Made by a program: the position numbers and the translations under genes
Part shown: positions 22,821-32,115 of the stretch, piece by piece
Layout: the number at the start of each line of letters is the position of its first letter
How positions within the stretch are numbered: position 1 is the stretch's first letter
Notes under the pieces: model-generated
Database searches by the model: none
Seen by the model: the letters and a program-made list of their open reading frames with translations, nothing else
Told to the model about the DNA's origin: nothing
Source: Tectiglobus sp963922535
GTDB taxonomy: Bacteria; Pseudomonadota; Alphaproteobacteria; Rhizobiales; Hyphomicrobiaceae
Assembly: GCA_963922535.1 (NCBI GenBank)
Contig: CAWUIN010000022.1
Location: 1 to 33,842, forward strand
DNA length: 33,842 nt
Reading direction: 5' to 3'

Positions 22821-23672
22821 CCAGCCCTCGATCCGCGTATGGCGCTCCAGGCGCATGCCGTGGCTGGTGTAGGCGGCAATGACGCCGGCGGCCTGCTTTG
22901 TCAGAATGCCGGAGAGCAGCAAGGCGCCGCCTGTGCAGAGCGCCGATGAAATATCGCCCGCCATCCTGGCAAGCGGGCCAGCGAGAATATTGGCGACGAT
23001 CAGATCGAACGGTTGGGCTGTGCGAATAGCGGTGTTGTGCATGCCATCTGCCGTGACAAAACTGAGGCGGCCCTGCATGGCAGAGAGATCACCGTTAAGC
23101 CGGGCGTTTGCCGCCGCCACCTCGATTGAGCGCGGGTCGCAGTCCGTTGCCAGAATTTGCGCGTACGGTAAAGCACGGCGTAACGCGATTGCAAGCACGC
23201 CGGATCCCGTTCCAAGATCAAGGACTTTCGTAAACCTTCTGCGCCGTGTCAGACGGTCAACCTCGAGCAGGCAGCCAAACGTCGTGGCATGATGCGCGGT
23301 GCCGAAAGCCTCCCCGGCATCGATGATAATACGCTGCGGCCCGGTTCCGATCCGGGCCCGGTCGTGGCTGCCATAAATCGTGTAACGCCCGGCAAGGACC
23401 GGCGGCAGTGCAGCCTGGCTGAGTGCAACCCAGTTTTGCGCGACAACCTCTTCCACAGTCCAGCCAGGTAATTCCGCGGAGCTGAGTTCAGATAAACGCT
23501 GTGCCGCGGTTTCCGCGCTCCCCTGTTGGGCAAAATAGCCCTCAACCAGCCATTGCGTGCCGTGTTCAAAGACTGAAACCGCTTCCGCAGCAGGCTCTGC
23601 AACTTCGACAAGCAAGCCGACAAAGTGGTCTGCAATGGTGCGGTCATCCGTACGGATTGCAAGCTTGTGCAT
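22794..23672 (-). CDS. prmA: Ribosomal protein L11 methyltransferase
   Basis: This 292-residue SAM enzyme trimethylates ribosomal protein L11. The N-terminal substrate-recognition domain is followed by the class I fold: AFGTAHHATTFGCL, VLDLGTGSGVLAIALRRAL (motif I), ATDCDPRSIEVAAANARLNG, and the PrmA mark LIVANILAGPLARMA. Length is typical. Eight bases separate it from the upstream DUF3754 gene. Its last 27 bases overlap the lipoprotein gene tail to tail. Confidence 0.95.
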   Translation of the reverse strand: MHKLAIRTDDRTIADHFVGLLVEVAEPAAEAVSVFEHGTQWLVEGYFAQQGSAETAAQRLSELSSAELPGWTVEEVVAQNWVALSQAALPPVLAGRYTIYGSHDRARIGTGPQRIIIDAGEAFGTAHHATTFGCLLEVDRLTRRRRFTKVLDLGTGSGVLAIALRRALPYAQILATDCDPRSIEVAAANARLNGDLSAMQGRLSFVTADGMHNTAIRTAQPFDLIVANILAGPLARMAGDISSALCTGGALLLSGILTKQAAGVIAAYTSHGMRLERHTRIEGWSTLVLTKR

Positions 23673-23680
23673 GATACCGT

Positions 23681-25213
23681 TTATCCAATGGCATGATTTG
23701 TAGCGTCTTTTTCGATGTGGACCTCTTTAGGCTGCGATTGGGGGCCCGACAGGGCGCCGCCTGCCTGCCCCTCAAATTCGATGCCTTCGAATTCTGAGCT
23801 ATCGGGCAGGCGATCAAGGAAAATGTCCCACAAGCTATCGATGTGGCCGGCTGCCTGCGCTGGTGCCAGGGCATGCAACGTGCCATCGTCATCTTCATTT
23901 ACAATACCGTCGGCTATCAGTCGGCCAAGCGCATCCTCAAGATCAAAATCAACCGAAACTCCAAAGGCATCTTCCAGATATTGCTCGATCGCCCGATCGG
24001 CAGCCTTGAGATCTTTGCGGTGCAACGTTTCCTTGGCGAGAACACTATAGAGCAGAATTTCTTCTTTCACGTCTTCTTCGGCTGCGCGTTCCGCCAGGCT
24101 CACTATCACGCCACGGTTATCAGCCATGGAATGAAAGTAAAGGTTTTGGGCCATCACGACCATGTAACGCTGGCGCGTGTTAAAACACCCCATAATTTGG
24201 CGGAATAAGACACCACCAATGGCGAATAGCATGCCTGCAATCGCAATCGGACTGGCCAGAATCGCGGTGCCGCCAGCGAAGATTTTACTGAGTGTGCCAT
24301 AAAGGCCCATGCCGACGGCGCCACTGCCGGTAACCCCCAGCTTGATCTTATCAAACAGGCGGAACTTGACACGCGTATTCGGAAAAATCATCTCGACGTC
24401 GGTCCGCGGCATGTTTTTGAACAGTTTCATGTAAATCTGTTCACGGCTGACGCCGTCCGGAATGTGCTTGCTGAACGCCCGGATAGCTTTTTCGGCTTTT
24501 TTGCGCGTGATGTTGCGGGTGCGCATGTACTCTTCAATGCGCTGTTCTTCCGTTTTGAGTTTAAACAGAATGAACAGGCGCTGGAAAATCGGGACTTCAA
24601 ACTCTTCCTTGCGGAAAAAATTGCGCAAGGTGCGGCGCTGGTCCTTTTGCTGCGATGCACCGCGATAATAAATTTCTAACTCTTCAAAGGCCTGAAGGTC
24701 GACATGAAAATCGAGACCGTAGTGACTGTCGCTGGTGAGAATGAGTTCAATCTCAGAGCGATTAATCCGTGTATAGTTGGCCTGCGCCAGAATTTCGCAC
24801 ATTCCTTTGACAACACGGGACTGCATTGCAGCGCGTTCACCTTCCGTGAACTGCCGGGTCATTAAAAGGTCGCTGTCGGGACTGAACGGCTCGTAGGCAT
24901 GATCAAGATTTGTTACTCTGGTCTGGTACTGTTGCTGGCGCCAGTAAGCAAGATAACGGAAAAAGCGTTTTGCATCGCTCGCATCCGCTGCGCCCCAGGC
25001 TTCCGGGCGCGTCAACCGGTCCATCAGGGCATATGACGTCACTGGAATAAAGGTTTCGCGCATGCGCTCATCCTGCAGCGGAACGAACGCGTCTTGATCG
25101 ATGTTGAGATTAATAACATGTGGTTGTGGGGCGTGACGGTCTGCTTCGGGGTGCACTTGAGAATGCGATTGGCCAGTCTGGTTGGTTTTATCTATGGTTG
25201 CGTTTGTCGTCAT
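23681..25213 (-). CDS. DUF3754 (TMEM143-like) membrane protein
   Basis: This protein of about 510 residues resembles the DUF3754/TMEM143 family: FHVDLQAFEELEIYYRGAS, then FFRKEEFEVPIFQRLFILFK, the polar KFRLFDKIKLGVTGSGAVGM, and a hydrophobic hairpin (GGTAILASPIAIAGMLFAIG) as the probable membrane part. RYMVVMAQNLYFHSMADNRG is a conserved-looking stretch after it. Function is unknown; the animal relative is mitochondrial. I start it at the ATG at 25213 (AGGT upstream); the frame extends 26 codons further. It is followed by prmA with an 8-base gap. Confidence 0.8.
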   Translation of the reverse strand: MTTNATIDKTNQTGQSHSQVHPEADRHAPQPHVINLNIDQDAFVPLQDERMRETFIPVTSYALMDRLTRPEAWGAADASDAKRFFRYLAYWRQQQYQTRVTNLDHAYEPFSPDSDLLMTRQFTEGERAAMQSRVVKGMCEILAQANYTRINRSEIELILTSDSHYGLDFHVDLQAFEELEIYYRGASQQKDQRRTLRNFFRKEEFEVPIFQRLFILFKLKTEEQRIEEYMRTRNITRKKAEKAIRAFSKHIPDGVSREQIYMKLFKNMPRTDVEMIFPNTRVKFRLFDKIKLGVTGSGAVGMGLYGTLSKIFAGGTAILASPIAIAGMLFAIGGVLFRQIMGCFNTRQRYMVVMAQNLYFHSMADNRGVIVSLAERAAEEDVKEEILLYSVLAKETLHRKDLKAADRAIEQYLEDAFGVSVDFDLEDALGRLIADGIVNEDDDGTLHALAPAQAAGHIDSLWDIFLDRLPDSSEFEGIEFEGQAGGALSGPQSQPKEVHIEKDATNHAIG

Positions 25214-25648
25214 GCGCTTACCTATCTTGTCACAGCAAAATTGCTTTCTTTCCTGAAGCCCTGCCTTACTTTGATTGCTGGGTATGAACATTTAAGCTTA
25301 TCGCAAAGCCGCAAGGAAAAAATCCGCTTTCGCCGGCTTTGCGCGAGAAATCTCAACAGGCCCTGGTCTACGTTGCGGATTGATTGATCCGTATGCAGAT
25401 TAACCAGTTCTGTCGCAGCTTTAATAGAGCACAAATATATTGTCGACTACTTTTAATTGACGATTAGCGCTGTAATTGGGCAGTGATGAGCTAAGATGTA
25501 TTCGGGGGCCTGCCTCCAGTATTACTGTCATTGCAACTGTCAGGATTGTTTTTTCACTTACGAAAAACGGGACGCAGCAGCAACCACCGTTAGTTGAATA
25601 ACACGCAGCCGTTGACTTGAGGCAGTATGAATACCTCTGGAAAATCTT
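25214..25648. other. Gene-free stretch upstream of the DUF3754 gene
   Basis: I see no coding frame with homology, no clear terminator and no repeat beyond a short AATTGACGAT match at 25456 to the dispersed motif, which may be chance. It should contain the DUF3754 promoter. Confidence 0.5.
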
Positions 25649-25941
25649 ATGAATTTGGAATTATTTGCCGCCGAAGAGACTTTACAGAAAGCTTTTGCAG
25701 ATGGCGAGATCGCTGATCTTGGCGAGCAAAGTTTGCGGCTGAAGCAGTCAGAAAAATCTTATCTTCAAATTTGGGTGATACGCCGGTCTTAAGCAGCTCC
25801 TACTTACAACTTTGAGCATAACGAGCGGCTGGTATTTTATATGTTTTGGCTCTCCTGCTGCAACTGCTTGGAACCATCCTGATTTCGCTTGCTACGACAG
25901 CATTTGCCGGCATTCTTCGCAGCGATCGTCAATCGCAATGA
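25649..25941 (+). pseudogene. Internally deleted pentapeptide/ion-channel-like gene
   Basis: A 47-codon frame from ATG 25649 reads ETLQKAFADGEIADLGEQSL, which resembles the start of bacterial membrane proteins with pentapeptide repeats (fragments of the form FxxGEIADLG). After its TAA (25792) the sequence continues in another frame with AAGILYVLALLLQLLGTILI then SLATTAFAGILRSDRQSQ and a TGA at 25941, resembling the C-terminal membrane helix and AGxxxxLRRD ending of the same type. The central repeats and pore region are absent. Both matches are short and from memory. Confidence 0.45.
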
Positions 25942-26025
25942 AGCTGATTTGCAATGAGTGTGGTTTTAGTGTCAAATAAGGGCTGGATTATTTTTCGTTG
26001 TCATGCGATAGTTAATGTCCTTATA

Positions 26026-26055
26026 TTGGACGAGCGTGACATGCTGTAGTATACA
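26026..26055 (+). promoter_or_regulatory. Candidate promoter of the J-domain gene
   Basis: TTGGAC and TATACA are 18 bases apart, 34 bases before the GTG start of the next gene. Confidence 0.35.
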
Positions 26056-26088
26056 TAATGCTACGATTTACGTGCGAGGAGGTATCGG

Positions 26089-27573
26089 GTGCGTCACCTC
26101 TTATTTACGATTTGTTTGTTTTTCGCAAGCGTGTCCAGCTCAGCGGCTGGTCAGCTCGTAACTAATCAATCTTGTGAACATACCGGTTTGCAGGACAAAG
26201 TTACGCATGCGCATTCATACAATATTATTGGTGATCGCGCGAAGCGTGCCATAAAGCTCTGTACAGTCTCTGCATCCGGCAACTGTACGATGCTCGAACT
26301 CCATAAATTTGACATTAACTGCGACGGCCAGCCGATGGCATGGGCTGCTGTTGTGCGGCGTATGGCACAAAATGGTGAGATAAGGCTTCTTGGCAGTGTT
26401 TCTCAAAGGCTCATACTTTCCAGCTCGGCACAAGATATCTTCATTGATTATTACGTTGATTCTGCGGGTGGCACAAAATTCCGCGTCAAACTTCCTGCGG
26501 GTTATGCGCCGTTGATTGAGATGGGAGCGCGCTTTCAACTGGCACGAAAGCCTTCTTCTCAGACCGGGGCAGGTTTTGAGCTTATATCGTCCGCCAGGGC
26601 TTCAGAGCCTGCCATTGTTCACGAAGCAACTGCATTGCCGGAAAACGTATTCAGTAAAGTTTCCCAGTTTGCACTGCCAATTGGCCGTTACAATTATGCA
26701 ACTTCCGAACTGGGCGAGCAGCTCACCGGTAATTCGCAGACTTTGAAAACGTCCGATACGCCACCTAACATCATGCTGCCTCCAGCAAAAAATTCCCGGC
26801 CTGTGAGTGATCTTCGCATTGCAGCAGGTTCCGAAGTGCCGTCTGCCAACGCATGGTCGACAACAGTCGTTCAAGGAGTTGGCATTAGAACATCAACAGA
26901 TCAAAGTGTGCAGCAATCTATGATCGCCACCATTTTGGGGCTGGCACTCATTACAAGTCTTGTGTCTGGGATTGGTTGGTTGGCAACCCAGCGCATATTG
27001 ACATTGCGAGCACGCCAGTCTGATCCATATCAAATTATATTACGCCGCGAATTCACAGATCTCACGCGGCCAGACGCGCAGATGTGCGGAGAGCTTGTCC
27101 GCACGTGTCAGGAGCTTATTGAGGAAATCCAGGCTCGCTCAGATGAAATCAATGGGGCTGCGCCACTGCGCAGGGTTCTGCTTCGGGAAGTTAAATCCAT
27201 GGAGCAGTTTCTCATGACCACGCTCAGAACGTCGCCGGAAGATTCACAGGAATGGCGCCGTATGCGCTTGCGGCTTCAACGAGTTGTCACGGACCTCATA
27301 CGTCTCAAGGATATTGCCAACAGCGCACGTCGTTCGCTTACGACAGCACGTGAGATTACTAATGAACTTCCACGGGACAAGCAGGAAGCTTATGAAGTTC
27401 TTGGTGCTAATCCGGAGGCATCCGAACGTATTCTCAAACGTTTGGTTGACGCTTTGCGTGCAACTTGGCATCCAGATTTAGCTACCAGTGAAGATGATCG
27501 CGCAATACGTAATCTTCGCATTACGCAGATCAATGTTGCCTGGGATTTGATAACCGAAAAACGGGTTGATTAA
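26089..27573 (+). CDS. Membrane-anchored J-domain protein
   Basis: This protein of 494 residues starts with GTG at 26089, with AGGAGG 6 bases before it. A signal peptide (LLFTICLFFASVSSSAAG) leads a periplasmic region of about 250 residues with an invasion-associated-B-like look (paired Cys, QRLILSSSAQDIFIDYYVDS). One membrane span follows (SMIATILGLALITSLVSGIG, about residues 275-298), then a cytoplasmic charged region and a C-terminal J-domain: YEVLGANPEASERILKRLVD with the essential HPD in ATWHPDLATSEDD and the closing INVAWDLI. J-domains stimulate Hsp70 ATPase, so it could recruit DnaK to the membrane. The partner of the outer domain is unknown. It stands alone. Confidence 0.85.
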   Translation: MRHLLFTICLFFASVSSSAAGQLVTNQSCEHTGLQDKVTHAHSYNIIGDRAKRAIKLCTVSASGNCTMLELHKFDINCDGQPMAWAAVVRRMAQNGEIRLLGSVSQRLILSSSAQDIFIDYYVDSAGGTKFRVKLPAGYAPLIEMGARFQLARKPSSQTGAGFELISSARASEPAIVHEATALPENVFSKVSQFALPIGRYNYATSELGEQLTGNSQTLKTSDTPPNIMLPPAKNSRPVSDLRIAAGSEVPSANAWSTTVVQGVGIRTSTDQSVQQSMIATILGLALITSLVSGIGWLATQRILTLRARQSDPYQIILRREFTDLTRPDAQMCGELVRTCQELIEEIQARSDEINGAAPLRRVLLREVKSMEQFLMTTLRTSPEDSQEWRRMRLRLQRVVTDLIRLKDIANSARRSLTTAREITNELPRDKQEAYEVLGANPEASERILKRLVDALRATWHPDLATSEDDRAIRNLRITQINVAWDLITEKRVD

Positions 27574-28089
27574 CTGTATAGATGCAAACGTATGAATTGT
27601 GGCGCTGCTCAATAAATGACATATAAATTTCGACCTATCGCTGTTTTGAGTGGGTGGCACTGCTTATCCTGAATGACTGGGTGGTGGCTTGGTTGTCTTG
27701 GCAGAGCTATTGGGAAGAAGGGACGAACAGCGGCCAAGGACGGCCTTGCGTTGCGGCCGCCCGCCAAGGCTTATCCTTTGAGTGCCAGCCAGAATTTCGG
27801 CTTAGTCAAGAGCTTGAGGATTAATCCACCTCTTGAGGCTTTGATACGCGCGCCACAGATCATATACAACCTGGTATTGGCGCCTCATGCAAAGCCATAA
27901 AATGGCTGACACGCCATGACAGATTGCCTCACGCCACCGCCATCAGGTTGTGCGTTTTGACCAGTCAATAGTTTTGCGGGCTTGTATCATTACCAGCAAA
28001 CTTGACCTTAGATTATCCACTTGAAACGACGGAGAGCCATTTTTGTTGGTGCCCGTAGATGTAATTTACTCATATGTGTTGAGTAATAA
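27574..28089. other. Gene-free stretch after the J-domain gene
   Basis: The only open frame of note (27673-27900, plus strand, 75 codons) has no recognisable homology, low complexity and no ribosome site, and I do not call it. CAAGGACGGCCTTG at 27735 is a near-palindrome that could form a small hairpin. Confidence 0.5.
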
Positions 28090-28191
28090 GGGTACCCGGC
28101 AAAATAAACGGTTCAATTGTACCGGCCGAAGCCGCACGTCGCGGGCAACAACTCACTATAGAAATTGAAGTTTTTATTTTGCCGGGCGCCC
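28090..28191. mobile_element. 102-bp MITE-like element with 29-bp terminal inverted repeats
   Basis: The left end (28090-28118) begins GGGTACCCGGCAAAATAAA and the right end (28163-28191) ends TTTATTTTGCCGGGCGCCC. The two 29-base ends are inverted repeats with 24 identities. TAA directly flanks the element on both sides (28087-28089 and 28192-28194), consistent with a 3-bp target duplication. The 44-base centre codes for nothing. A third copy of the end lies at 33731-33759. Confidence 0.65.
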
Positions 28192-28244
28192 TAAATGCTA
28201 TGGATTTATTACATCCGAGCTCGCCGAGATTTATGCTTGGTGGG

Positions 28245-29018
28245 TTAAAGCTCCTGTTCCAAGCCGGCGTCGCGCAGCCTGTTTGTCATGGTCTTGGCTG
28301 TGAGATTGAGCGATAGCGGTGTAACCGAGATGTAACCGTTGCGAATAGCCCACAGGTCGGTTCCTGGTAGCGGATCGGATATTTTGCGCCCGAAACCAAG
28401 CCAGTAATAAGGATTACCCCAGGCATCTTTATGTTCCTTGATGGCAATGTTTGCCTGATCGCGGCGCCCTTGATTTGTGATGAGCACCCCTGCGACATCT
28501 TCTGAGGTGCAGTCTGGCACATTGATGTTCATAAGAACGTTGTCTGGCCATTCCAGTTTAAGCAGCTTGCGCAGCAAATCCGGAACTAAATGCTTAGGTG
28601 TTGCCCACAGCGGCTGGCGTCCTTCACGAAAACCAACGGACTGGCTCACGGCAATTGAGCGGATACCAAGCAACGTACCCTCGAAGGCAGCCGCAACAGT
28701 GCCTGAATACGTAACATCTTCAGCCATGTTCTGACCGCAATTCACACCTGAAAGGATAAGATCCGGTCGATGATCAAACATGACATGACGAACAGCCATG
28801 ATGACGCAATCGGTTGGCGTGCCTCTAACGGCGTACGTACGCCCGTCGATTTTACGCATGCGCACCGGATCGCGTAGCGATAAGGAATGGCCTGCGCCGG
28901 AATAATCTGTCTCTGGTGCAACCGTCCACACGTCGTCGCTTAACTCTGCAGCGATCTCACGCAGCACCTTAAGGCCAGGGGCTTCGATACCATCGTCATT
29001 GGTGGCGAGAACACGCAT
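28245..29018 (-). CDS. surE: 5'/3'-nucleotidase SurE
   Basis: This 257-residue metal-dependent phosphatase acts on nucleoside monophosphates. The N-terminal metal-binding MRVLATNDDGIEAPG, SGAGHSLSLRDPVR and the Asn in LILSGVNCGQNMAEDVTYSG are all present. I start it at the ATG at 29018, with AAAGGAA 5 bases before it; the open frame reaches 39 codons further into the serS gap without homology. It follows serS by 73 bases in the same direction, the usual tat-serS-surE order. Confidence 0.96.
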   Translation of the reverse strand: MRVLATNDDGIEAPGLKVLREIAAELSDDVWTVAPETDYSGAGHSLSLRDPVRMRKIDGRTYAVRGTPTDCVIMAVRHVMFDHRPDLILSGVNCGQNMAEDVTYSGTVAAAFEGTLLGIRSIAVSQSVGFREGRQPLWATPKHLVPDLLRKLLKLEWPDNVLMNINVPDCTSEDVAGVLITNQGRRDQANIAIKEHKDAWGNPYYWLGFGRKISDPLPGTDLWAIRNGYISVTPLSLNLTAKTMTNRLRDAGLEQEL

Positions 29019-29091
29019 GGCAATTCCTTTGTTCCATATTTGGCCCGTGCGCCGCAGCTTCACGGGATAAATCAAGGTAACGGTGACACAG

Positions 29092-30387
29092 TTAAAGATC
29101 GGCTTTTGCTTGAGGAACAAGCTTTGAGATACCACCCATGTAAGGGTGCAGCACTTCTGGCAGTGTTACCGATCCATCAGGTTGTTGGTAATTCTCTAAA
29201 ACTGCAATCATGGTGCGTCCGATTGCAAGGCCGGAACCGTTAAGCGTTATGCAGTAGCGGACTTCTTTTCCATCGCCGGTTCGGTAGCGGGCAGCCATGC
29301 GCCGGGCCTGGAAGTCACCACAAACAGAGCAGCTGGAAATTTCGCGATAGGTATTCTGGCCGGGCAGCCAGACTTCGATGTCATAGGTTTTACGCGAAGC
29401 AAAGCCCATGTCACCGCTACACAATAGCATGGTGCGATAGGCGAGCCCAAGACGCTTCAGAATTTCTTCGGCGCAGCTGGTCATTCGTTCATGCTCATCC
29501 ATGGCTTGCGCCTCAGTTGTAATTGAGACCAGTTCAACCTTGGAAAACTGATGCTGGCGGATCATGCCGCGCACATCGCGTCCAGCCGAGCCAGCCTCTG
29601 AGCGGAAACAGGGTGTCCAGGCTGTATAACGCTGTGGCAGGTCGGCTGCGCTATGGATTGTTTCGCGCGCTAGGTTGGTGAGTGAAACCTCAGCTGTTGG
29701 AATGAGCCAGAATCCATCCTCCGTATGAAACAAATCTTCAGTGAACTTCGGTAGATTGGCGGTTCCGAAGGCTGCATGATCGCGCACCAATAACGGTGGA
29801 CTGACCTCGGTATAGCCGAATTCATTCGTATGGACATCCAGCATGAATTGGGCAAGGGCGCGTTCCAAGCGCGCCAAAGCTCCCTTGAGGACAACAAAGC
29901 GGGCGCCGGAAATGCGGGCGGCCGTTTCAAAATCCATCAGTTTCAGTGTTTCACCGATTTCAAAGTGTTCCTTGGGCGGAAAGTCAAACTTCGGTGGCAC
30001 ACCAACTGTGCGCAGCAGTTGATTATCGTTCTCATCGGTGCCGAGTGGGACTTCAGCAAGCGGCACATTCGGGATGACGGCCAGTTCCGCGGCAAGCTTT
30101 TCATCCATCTCGCGTTCGGTCTGCTCGCCTGTATGGATAAACGCCTTAAGTTCTGCGACTTCCGCCATTAATTTTTGTGCAGTTTCTTCGTCCCTGGCAG
30201 CCTTGGCCTTGCCAATTTCCTTGGAAGCGGCGTTGCGACGGGACTGCGCCTCCTGCAGTTTTGTCAGATGCTGGCGGCGTACTTCGTCCATTTCAATGAA
30301 ATGGGTGGACATCGGCTGCAAACCACGCGCTTTGAGGCCTTCGTCGAAAGCGTCCGGGTTTTCACGTATCCATTTGATATCAAACAT
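29092..30387 (-). CDS. serS: Seryl-tRNA synthetase
   Basis: This 431-residue class II synthetase charges tRNA-Ser. The N-terminal two-helix coiled coil that grips the tRNA long arm is at about residues 30-100 (KLQEAQSRRNAASKEIGKAK). Motif 2 is in CFRSEAGSAGRDVRGMIRQH and motif 3 in LNGSGLAIGRTMIAVLENYQ. SSCSVCGDFQARRM is the conserved core with Val-Cys-Gly where others have Asn-Cys-Glu. I start it at the ATG at 30387 (MFDIKWIRENPDAF), the family start; the frame extends 21 codons upstream. Confidence 0.97.
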   Translation of the reverse strand: MFDIKWIRENPDAFDEGLKARGLQPMSTHFIEMDEVRRQHLTKLQEAQSRRNAASKEIGKAKAARDEETAQKLMAEVAELKAFIHTGEQTEREMDEKLAAELAVIPNVPLAEVPLGTDENDNQLLRTVGVPPKFDFPPKEHFEIGETLKLMDFETAARISGARFVVLKGALARLERALAQFMLDVHTNEFGYTEVSPPLLVRDHAAFGTANLPKFTEDLFHTEDGFWLIPTAEVSLTNLARETIHSAADLPQRYTAWTPCFRSEAGSAGRDVRGMIRQHQFSKVELVSITTEAQAMDEHERMTSCAEEILKRLGLAYRTMLLCSGDMGFASRKTYDIEVWLPGQNTYREISSCSVCGDFQARRMAARYRTGDGKEVRYCITLNGSGLAIGRTMIAVLENYQQPDGSVTLPEVLHPYMGGISKLVPQAKADL

Positions 30388-30559
30388 GGACCTCGTCCCA
30401 CTTTGTTGAAGCCGTGCGGTTTGCCAGCGCCGCATGATAAGCAAAAGCAAAAATTAAGATATGCATAATGCGATTAGCAGGTTTTATTTTCCATTTATCA
30501 GAACTGCAACATCTGCGAGCTATAGAATGATTAGGGTATCTTCGTCCAGGCGACAGATG

Positions 30560-31387
30560 TTACGTTTCTGCTTCATCAGATGGTGTGGCATTGGCTGCTG
30601 TACGCTTGGCGGCCGCTTTTTCGACCTGCACCACCGCAAGAATTGACAGCTCATAAAGTGCAAGCGTTGGCAGCGCCATGGCAAACTGACTGATCGGGTC
30701 GGGTGGCGTCATGATTGCAGCCGCTACAAACACGCCAAGGATTGCCCAACGGCGTTTTTCACGTAGAAAGGCAGCAGTTACAAAACCCGTGCGCGCCAGC
30801 AAGGTGAGGATCACTGGTAGCTGAAAGATTATGCCGAAGCCGAGAATCAAAGTCATAATGAGTGACAGGTATTCACTGACCTTTGGCAGCAGTTCGATGG
30901 CCGCCTTTCCCTCTCCAGCCGTTTGCTGAAAGCCTACGGAGAAGTGCACAAGCAAGGGCATAGCAATGAAATACACAACGGATGCACCGATGAAGAACAG
31001 CACTGGCGTTGCAATCAGATACGGGCGGAACGCCGCGCGCTCATTGCTGTAAAGGCCGGGAGCGACAAATTTGTAGATCTGGATCGCGACAAAAGGGAAC
31101 GACAGGAATGCCGCCCCGAACATGCCGATCTTCACCTCGGTAAAGAACTTTTCCAAGAGATGCGTGTAAATTGTTTTTGCACTTTTTTCGCCAACCACCG
31201 AAATAAATGGTTGTAACAGGATATCGAAGATCTCCCCGGCAAATGCAAAACAAAGTATAAAGGTTAGGAAAAAGGCTATAACCGCGTAAATCAGGCGTTG
31301 GCGCAACTCAATCAGGTGATCCATCAAAGGCGCCTTGGAGGCGTCAATGTCATCGCGCTCATCTTTAATATGGAGCGTGTCGCTCAT
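30560..31387 (-). CDS. tatC: Sec-independent translocase subunit TatC
   Basis: This 275-residue six-span core of the twin-arginine translocon binds Tat signal peptides with TatB. The N-terminal MDHLIELRQRLIYAVIAFF carries the conserved signal-peptide-binding segment, and the family ending is seen as AAIMTPPDPISQFAMALPTL then ALYELSILAV. Its ATG overlaps the tatB stop by 4 bases. A 172-base gap follows before serS. Confidence 0.97.
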   Translation of the reverse strand: MSDTLHIKDERDDIDASKAPLMDHLIELRQRLIYAVIAFFLTFILCFAFAGEIFDILLQPFISVVGEKSAKTIYTHLLEKFFTEVKIGMFGAAFLSFPFVAIQIYKFVAPGLYSNERAAFRPYLIATPVLFFIGASVVYFIAMPLLVHFSVGFQQTAGEGKAAIELLPKVSEYLSLIMTLILGFGIIFQLPVILTLLARTGFVTAAFLREKRRWAILGVFVAAAIMTPPDPISQFAMALPTLALYELSILAVVQVEKAAAKRTAANATPSDEAET

Positions 31388-31965
31388 GTTGCAGCTCCGG
31401 TCTTGCCGGCTCCTTCGTCAACTGGACGCTTGACTTCTATTTTTTCTTCTGCGGCCTGAGCTGTATGGGCGCCAGCTACAGTATCCTTAATTTTGCCCTC
31501 AGGGGCGCTCCTGTTTCGATTGTTCTCTTCCCTTGCAAGGATAGCCTTATTGTGCTGGTCCATCCATCCGGTATCGGCTTCAGACTGGGTCTCAGCCTTC
31601 TGATGTGGAATGCTGGCTGCGGATGTGGTTTCGGCCGTACCGTTTGAGCCGCCATTTTTCAGTTGGCGTTCTGTATCGCGGCCAATTTGATCCAACTCAC
31701 GAAATTCATTCTCGATGTCGCTTGTGGCGCCACGTATCGTTGAGTTGACATCGGATCTGAGTTCCTGGAATTCCTTGCGGACGTCTTCAAATTCCGTATC
31801 CTTTATGACCTCGTCGAACTGGTTGCGGAATTCATTTGCCTGCTGGCGAATTACCCGCATGAATTTGCCGATGGTGCGCAACATGCCTGGCAGTTCTTTC
31901 GGGCCAACGACAATCAGTGCGACAGCGGCTATGACGAGCAGCTCACTCCAGCCTAGATCCAGCAT
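31384..31965 (-). CDS. tatB: Sec-independent translocase subunit TatB
   Basis: This 193-residue protein has the N-terminal membrane helix LGWSELLVIAAVALIVVGPK with the TatB Glu, the hinge GPKELPGMLRTIGKFM, an amphipathic helix, and a long polar tail rich in Glu, Asp and Ala. It works with TatC in docking of folded substrates. It ends in a 4-base overlap with tatC and lies 150 bases after tatA. Confidence 0.95.
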   Translation of the reverse strand: MLDLGWSELLVIAAVALIVVGPKELPGMLRTIGKFMRVIRQQANEFRNQFDEVIKDTEFEDVRKEFQELRSDVNSTIRGATSDIENEFRELDQIGRDTERQLKNGGSNGTAETTSAASIPHQKAETQSEADTGWMDQHNKAILAREENNRNRSAPEGKIKDTVAGAHTAQAAEEKIEVKRPVDEGAGKTGAAT

Positions 31966-32115
31966 TTAACATATCCTGTGTCACGGGGTGCTCTGGCAAT
32001 TAAATTGTGCGTCTTCATGCCAGCCCTGAACCCGGCTGAGGCAAAACTTCCGGTAGCAGCCAAAATCTCAGCCTGGCATGGAAGCGCAGCAACTACGTAT
32101 CGACAAAACCTCAGG

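Noticed and set aside
25440..25475. AATTGACGATTAGCG as another copy of the dispersed stop-codon motif
   Set aside because: Only ten bases match and the GGCC core is missing.
27673..27900. 75-codon open frame on the plus strand after the J-domain gene
   Set aside because: It has no ribosome site, no recognisable domain and a biased composition from GC-rich repeats; it looks like chance.
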